A DNA stretch of 64,000 nt from Pseudoips prasinana. Its lineage: Eukaryota; Arthropoda; Insecta; Lepidoptera; Nolidae. This document shows positions 59,007 through 64,000 of this stretch, one piece after another (positions within the stretch are counted from its first letter, which is position 1; each line of letters starts with the position of its first letter). Below the pieces are notes generated by a model, which searched no databases, was not told the DNA's origin, and saw only the letters and a list, made by a program, of their open reading frames with translations. Made by a program: the position numbers and the translations under genes. The stretch lies in assembly GCA_951640165.1 (NCBI GenBank), contig OX621260.1, positions 14,526,001 through 14,590,000 of the forward strand. Reading direction: 5' to 3'.

Positions 59007-59405
59007 GGCCATCTGATCCCAAACTAAGCAGAGCTTATATTATGGAAACCAAATAACTGATATACTTACTACGTACATTCTTTTGTAACTACATACTTAT
59101 TTGGATAACTAGCTGTGCCCCGCGGTTATACCCGCGTTAATCGTTATAAATTATAGCCTATGTGTTAATCCAGAGTGTCAGTTAACTCCATACCAAATTT
59201 TATTAAAATCGCTCCAGCAGTTTAGACGTGAAGAAGTAACAAACATACACACTCACACACTCACAAACATTCGCCTTTATAATATTAGTAGGATTACACC
59301 CAGACTCAGGACAAAAAGACATGTTCATGCGCACAAATATCTGTCCTGGGTGGGAATCAAACCTACGACCTGCGGCCTGAATCTACCTACTACGCCAACC
59401 GGCTC
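59007..59405 (-). mobile_element. SINE-B split by a Helitron-like element
   Basis: SINE-B parts 59007-59107 (ATCTGATCCCAAACTAAGCA, AACCAAATAACTGATATACT) and 59294-59405 (TACACCCAGACTCAGGACAA, GGGTGGGAATCAAACCTACG) would join at ...GGATAA|TTACACCC. Between them is a complete Lep1-type element. Confidence 0.75.
59108..59293 (+). mobile_element. Helitron-like (Lep1-type) element inserted in SINE-B
   Basis: It runs from CTAGCTGTGCCCCGCGG to CGCCTTTATAATATTAGTAGGA with all internal blocks of 9465-9640. The host SINE is rejoined without any duplicated bases, at an A/T junction. Insertion between A and T without target duplication is the Helitron pattern. Exact end bases are uncertain by one or two. 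Confidence 0.6.
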
Positions 59406-59519
59406 GTCAAATAGACATATTCATGAACACAAATATTAGTCATGTGCAAGAAATCGAACCCGCTTTGAATCAGAAAGCAGGTTCACTACTAAGTCACGGC
59501 GGTTGTTAAATTGGTCTTC

Positions 59520-59600
59520 CGTTCATTATCATCATCATATCAGTCGAAAGACGCCCCCAGCTGGACAAAGGCCTCTCCCAAAGATCTCCACAATTTCCGT
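59520..59600 (-). repeat. RTE-2 LINE 3' tail
   Basis: ATCATCATCATATCAGTCGA, AAGACGCCCCCAGCTGGACA and GGCCTCTCCCAAAGATCTCC match the 3' end of RTE-2 in reverse. Confidence 0.7.
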
Positions 59601-60389
59601 TAATCAAACTTTATTTACGAGTCTGCGATAATTCCTTTTGGAAAGCAAAAATAACTAAATCAGAAACGGTTGGCACCTAAATAAATATATTTTATTACGT
59701 CGAGCCTTACGGAATTATTTATTTGTAATTAACGTGAAAACCAATCAGCGAGTGGTTTCCCCTCTTTATTTATCGAAGTCAGAGTGATTCGTCTTGGGAT
59801 TTATGTTGTCAAACAAACAATTTACACGTAATATAACAAATATCATTCACATAAATAATTTTTGCTGTATATATATCAGATAAAGGAATTTATCAATTAA
59901 CATGTATAAAAAATGCCGATGATAGGCCAGAAGTTTCGTAGAAGGGTTTATTTAAACTGAAGTTTACAAAAAGGCAAAGAGAGTTCACAGCTTAACCAAC
60001 TGAAGCTGTGTAGCAAATAAAACTACGAACAACCGCCTCAGAGGCCACCCCCGTTGGGTTCGAACCTTGGATCAGGGTGGTTAGTAATGAGACTCACGTA
60101 TGTTTCCCAAAAGGGTAGACAGATAAATAAATAAAATAATACAATAAAATAAAAAAGGTTTTTATTCACGTAGACTTTAAAAAAGCGCTCGTAAATAGTC
60201 AGAACATGTTTGTAGTAATATAGTTGTATACATTATTATTTCTAGTAACATAGATATTTAGGTACACATTGTATGAAAACATTTATAAAATTTATTTTAT
60301 TACAGCAATGATATTTAGCTAGCTCGTATCAAGTTATTGTCAAGAGATTATTATACATATACTACATATACATAGAGATATCGGATTCT
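59601..60389. other. Mostly unrecognised; family B tail at 60150-60260 (minus)
   Basis: GTTTTTATTCACGTAGACTT and AAAAAAGCGCTCGTAAATAG at 60155-60200 are the family B tail in reverse. GGGTTCGAACCTTGGATCAG near 60057 is a B-box-like remnant. No gene. Confidence 0.45.
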
Positions 60390-60625
60390 TATGTTTCACG
60401 ATCCTCTACACCTTATTTTCCTCGCTTCATCATCATCATCATCATATCAGCCGAAAGACGCCCACTGTTGGACAAACGTCTATCCAAAGATCTCCACAAT
60501 TGCCGGTCTTGCGCTACCCGCGTCCAACGGCTTCCAGAAACCCTCACAAGGTCATCGTTCGATGTTGTAGGGGGCCTGCCCACGCTGCGCCTTCCGGTTC
60601 GTGGTCGCCACTCGAGAACCTTTCT
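60390..60625 (-). pseudogene. RTE-2 LINE 3' fragment with a scrap of RTE-1 tail
   Basis: TTTCACGATCCTCTACACCT and TTTTCCTCGC resemble the RTE-1 tail. At 60425 it switches to (CAT)n, ATATCAGCCGAAAGACGCCC and the RTE-2 C-terminal coding region (CACAATTGCCGGTCTTGCGC, GGGGGCCTGCCCACGCTGCG, GTGGTCGCCACTCGAGAACC). The coding part is minus-strand and decayed. The same RTE-1/RTE-2 order occurs at 38426-38800. Confidence 0.65.
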
Positions 60626-60859
60626 AGATTCAACCCCAGCGGCAGTTTGAATTACGGGCTTGTATTTATTTAATCAACCGGGATTAGAACAGTGTTGTAG
60701 TGCATTCTCTATCTATAAAAACTCCCAGTAGATTCCCTGAGTGAGTATGGTGGTGTTACACCCTCATTCCCTGGATGGCAAATAAAGTCGTTGTTGCCGT
60801 AATACTTTCACCTAAATGCAATCAATCACCATGCAATCAACTGCTAAAGTACGTTAAGA
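60626..60859. other. No recognised feature
   Basis: No supported structure. Confidence 0.4.
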
Positions 60860-61195
60860 GCAAGGGTATATTTATATATTAAAAGGATATATAGAAAATT
60901 TTATGGATTTCCCGTTCGCCATATTTCTTCTGTAAAAGGAGTGATACTCATAATATAAATACTAGATATAAGAATAATTTTGTGTTACATTCCACCCGTC
61001 TCCAAAAAGTAAGTAACTCTTTTATGGGGCAATGTATAAGATTCTATAACAAACTTCCCAGTGATATCCGAGAAATGTCTATTGTGTAACAGGGCTTACT
61101 ACAAAACTTCTGATTATTTAAGAGGCAAAACAGTTTGGGATTGAGTCGCCCTTAATTCACATTACAATGTAACTTTATGTAAGAAATAAATATTA
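60860..61195 (+). pseudogene. LINE C-terminal remnant
   Basis: Plus-strand translation contains YKNNFVLHSTRLQKVSNSFM, GQCIRFYNKLPSDIREMS and, after a stop, DYLRGKTVWD. This is the usual ending of Jockey-like reverse transcriptases with the 'NTR...FYNKLP...YL' layout. It is 5'-truncated, with one stop inside. Confidence 0.65.
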
Positions 61196-61885
61196 AAAAA
61201 AAAGGATTCCTACTGAGTTTTCTGGCAGTGTTTCTCAGTAGCTGCCACGTCATGCACTGCACGGTAGGGTAAAAAAAAATTGACAATTCCACAAAAATGT
61301 AATATTTTAACGGAATAAATGACTTTTTCATTTCATTTTCATTCATTTCATTCATCTTCTAAATTAGGAAACTGGCCTGTTAGAGTTTGTACTCTTCGAG
61401 CATTTAGTTTAACTCTAGTAATTTGACTAATGGGTACTCTAGTATACCTACTCCAATTTCAGCAATAGATTGATTTTTCTCTATGATAGAAAAAATTAAA
61501 AAAGATGGAGAGGAGCATTATGAAGAACAAGTCAATTTTTTTATTATTTATATGACAATGCGCGTGTATAACCCGCATTTTAGAACCCAGAATCATAACC
61601 GTCCAGAGACTGTCAGTGCCAGTGTCGGTTCGTTAGTTTATATAGCCATAATTGAGCGGCACAAGAATTTAAATTTTTAAACCCGGACTGCAAATGAAAC
61701 CCCGACCGGACACTCCCAGAATGCTCTCTAAACTAGGAGAAACCCGGGGCAACCCGGACGGATGGCTATATATATGACCTATATGCATCTCACAACACAT
61801 CTTCATTAAGCAATCACATTATTCCGCTCAAATCACAGGGTCAACTCTCAAACAAGCTGTACTATGGAAAACAGATAACTGATGT
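61196..61885. other. No recognised gene
   Basis: Open frames of about 65 codons here have no motif. 61680-61765 is GC-richer (GACCGGACACTCCCAGAATG, GAGAAACCCGGGGCAACCCG), possibly part of an unrecognised repeat. Confidence 0.4.
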
Positions 61886-61888
61886 CGA

Positions 61889-62130
61889 CGGTCACCATAG
61901 CCTAGTTGGTAGTGCTCCTGCCTACGAAGCTGGTGGTCCTGGGTTCGAATCCCGGTAAGTGCAAATATTTGTGTGATGAGCACGAATATTTGTGTCTGAG
62001 TCATGGATGTTTTCTATGTATATATGTATTTATCTATCTATATAAGTATGTATATCGTCGCCTGGTACCCATAGTACAAGCTTTGCTTAGTTTGGGGCTA
62101 GGATGATCTGTGTGACATTGTCCCCAGATA
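61889..62130 (+). mobile_element. SINE-A, full-length copy
   Basis: GTCACCATAGCCTAGTTGGT, GGTTCGAATCCCGGTAAGTG, GATGAGCACGAATATTTGTG and AAGCTTTGCTTAGTTTGGGG tail. It is the third close copy of this family in the window. Confidence 0.85.
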
Positions 62131-62145
62131 TTATATTATAGATAT

Positions 62146-62325
62146 TATATGTACTGCTTATAGTACTTTTTTGTAAATACATACTTACATAGATAATTAC
62201 ACCCAGATCCAGGACAAAGAAACATGTTTATGCACAGAAATGTCTTTCCTGGGTGGGAATCGAACCCACGACCTGCGGCGTGAAAAGCAAGCATTTACCA
62301 ACCATGCCAACCGGCCCGTCAAATA
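62146..62325 (-). mobile_element. SINE-B copy, tail-less
   Basis: On the minus strand CGGTTGGCATGGTTGGTAAA (A-box) and GTCGTGGGTTCGATTCCCAC (B-box) are intact, with GTGTAATTATCTATGTAAGT as body. The TTAGTTTGGG tail is missing. It is converging with SINE-A just to its left. Confidence 0.7.
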
Positions 62326-62828
62326 TACAATTATTCTGAAAAACTAAAATATTAGTAGTCGTTTAAAAAATATACTCAACTTTAACGAATGTCACACTAT
62401 AATTTGAATAAACTTGACCTTTTTACAAAATAGAGGCGACGAGAGCTTGTAGAACAGTGAAGGATTGTGCAAAGACGCGCCATTCGCATGTCAAAAATAA
62501 ACGCGCACGCTTTGGGAATAGTGTCGCATGTTTGATGCGTCATCGAATGACGATCAAATTTACGTAAGAAAAGATTTTAAGGTAAAATCGAACGTGATGG
62601 TATGTGATAATGGCCCCTATTCTGACTTACACAAAGTAAACGATTTTATTTTTAAATTACTTCAGTTAAAGGCTCAAGGTTTATTTATTTATTTATTACT
62701 TTTGCACAAGATTGTACAGAGGTGGACTTAATGCCGAAGGCATTCTCTTCCAGTCGACCTTTGGGTGATGCAGAAATATTATGGTTGTCAATTCAATTAG
62801 ATATTTTGAAATATTTAGTAAACAGTCC
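62326..62828. other. Unrecognised; possible exon-like block at 62459-62581
   Basis: A GC-richer stretch precedes ATGTTTGATGCGTCATC (62528), a short frame of 18 codons ending at AAG|GTAAAA. A second donor-like GTAAGA lies inside. There is no homology I recognise, so no gene is called. Confidence 0.25.
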
Positions 62829-63040
62829 GACATAGTAAGTATCATACTAATTTTGTTTCGACAACTACACTGGTACCTAACGAATCCTGAGATTTTTAAT
62901 TGATCTTAACACAATTTGTATGATACTTATGTCAGACCGTTTTAACGCGAAATGAGATATTTTGTAGTATTTAGTAAACATACAAATTCTGTTAAGACCA
63001 ATTAAGAACCTCAGGATTTGTTAGGCAATTACCAGTTGTA
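62829..63040. repeat. Nested fold-back repeat
   Basis: GACATAGTAAGTATCATAC (62829-62847) pairs with GTATGATACTTATGTC (62918-62933). About 60 bases at 62860-62920 also pair with 62979-63040 (CCTAACGAATCCTGAGA versus TCAGGATTTGTTAGG). Nothing is encoded. Confidence 0.7.
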
Positions 63041-63164
63041 GAAATGGATCTGCCATCGAGATCTATACCTTGACATCTAAAACTGTTTTAAAAAAAGGAA
63101 CGTAAATTGCAAAAACAACAGAAACTGGTTAAATAGTTTCAGCTATCAATTATAATTATTCTAA

Positions 63165-63490
63165 ACTAGCTGTGCTCCGCGGTTTTACCCGCGTTAAATT
63201 TTATAAATTATCACAGCTCCTCCCCGGTAGGTGATAGCGTGATAATATGTAGCCTATATGTTGACCCGACCTCTTAGTAATATTCATGCAAAATTTTAAG
63301 TAAATCCATGCAGTACTTTTTGAGTTTAGCCCGGACATACATACAGACAAACTGACACACAAACAAAAATTCTAAAAAGTATATTTTTGGCTACGACTTC
63401 AATTGTAAATCACGCCCCAAGTATCCTTTTTAAAAAATATTCAATGTACAGTTTTGACTTTCCTACGATTTTATTATATGTATAGATTAC
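63165..63490 (+). mobile_element. Helitron-like element, GACAAACTGACA variant
   Basis: CTAGCTGTGCTCCGCGG, ATCACAGCTCCTCCCCGGTA, GTAGCCTATATGTTGACCCG, TAATATTCATGCAAAATTTT, TTTTGGCTACGACTTC and TTTTATTATATGTATAGATT, as in 14815-15130. Confidence 0.55.
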
Positions 63491-63690
63491 TGGCACCAAT
63501 TCAACCTGTTCGAGCACCAGCGTCTCTCTGTATACTTTGACCATCACACTGCGATCCCGATTGCCAACCCGTCTGCCAAGCGTATCCCTCGAAAAGATGG
63601 AAACTATCCATTGTCGATATCTTTTGGGGAGGCCTATGTCCAGCTGTGGGCGACATTTGACTGGCATAATGGTGATGGTCTATTATATCA
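63491..63690 (+). repeat. RTE-like LINE tail
   Basis: CACCAGCGTCTCTCTGTATA, CACTGCGATCCCGATTGCCA, CAACCCGTCTGCCAAGCG and TTTGGGGAGGCCTATGTCCA followed by GTGGGCGACATTTGACTGGC. Similar to 39155-39394. Decayed. Confidence 0.55.
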
Positions 63691-64000
63691 GTTGTCGAGT
63701 ACAGGCTCTGCCTAATTTAGCAACAGAATATATTAATTTATTTAATAAGTACAATAAACTTGAGAGATGTCAAGGGATACCCGGATGGAACGAAGTTATT
63801 TCTTATTATTTATTATGTACAAAAAACCTGTATACACTCAACAAAAATAATCGTCGCGACACCACACTGTTCAATGCGAAATAGAAATGAAAATATCTGG
63901 CTTGCTTTCTGTAAGAGAGAGAGAGAGAGAGAGACAGAGAAACATGCGCACCCCGCACAGCTCAAAAAGTGTCGTGACAACTTTTCGTAAGAATTTTTTC
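63691..64000. other. Unrecognised end of window with a (GA)n run
   Basis: The only structure is a GA dinucleotide run at about 63914-63934. Open frames here read through the simple repeat and are not called. Confidence 0.5.

Noticed and set aside
62528..62731. 67-codon frame as a gene
   Set aside because: No motif, reads through donor-like sites into AT-rich DNA. Kept only as a weak exon-like note.

Overview
This window looks like intergenic DNA from a large, repeat-rich lepidopteran (moth or butterfly) genome. The evidence is a set of repeats I recognise from lepidopteran sequences: RTE-type LINE 3' ends that read '...GEAFVQQWTSFG' and run into GAT repeats, 'CTAGCTGTGCCCCGCGG' elements, tRNA-headed SINEs, and the 'GGTTGCCTGGAAGAA...' LINE tail. 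The background is AT-rich. No conserved host protein-coding gene was identified. The only hint of a host gene is a GC-rich block at 6.54-6.76 kb with a TATA box, an arthropod initiator and a splice-donor-like end.

From 0 to 17.8 kb there is a mosaic of 5'-truncated LINE ends, SINEs, small MITEs and Helitron-like repeats. It also holds one intact D,D34D mariner with clear terminal inverted repeats and TA duplications (9889-11176), and a LINE remnant with a (TTGAA)n tail (12147-13331).

From 17.8 to 32.8 kb there is a nested pair of autonomous retrotransposons, both on the minus strand. A full-length BEL/Pao element (17844-32783) has a 5-bp ACTGC target duplication, a tRNA-Tyr primer site and a single 1933-residue Gag-Pol frame. 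Its 3' LTR was later split by a full-length Jockey-clade LINE (18198-24058), which has an 11-bp TGAATATCCAA duplication and a TAATG overlap between its two ORFs. The BEL element itself landed in an older lepidopteran repeat.

From 32.8 to 41 kb there are degraded repeats, several near-perfect palindromes (best 34434-34521, 42-bp arms) and a 141-bp tandem array of about 9.5 units (35630-36967).

From 41.1 to 45.8 kb lies the most interesting single gene. It has two exons and predicts an 817-residue protein with zinc-ligand clusters and a D...D...E-like core. It sits between inverted repeats about 4.6 kb apart and is best read as an unclassified autonomous DNA transposon.

From 48.4 to 53.9 kb there is a 5.5-kb LTR element whose two 662-bp LTRs look identical by eye. 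It has a CATG duplication and a partial tRNA-Leu primer site but no substantial ORF. It is a recently mobilised non-autonomous LTR element (LARD-like) carrying five tandem hairpin repeats.

From 53.9 to 64 kb there are more SINEs, MITEs, a tandem segmental triplication, fold-back structures and LINE remnants. Family labels A-E, RTE-1, RTE-2, SINE-A, SINE-B and MITE-1/2 are local names given here because no database could be searched.
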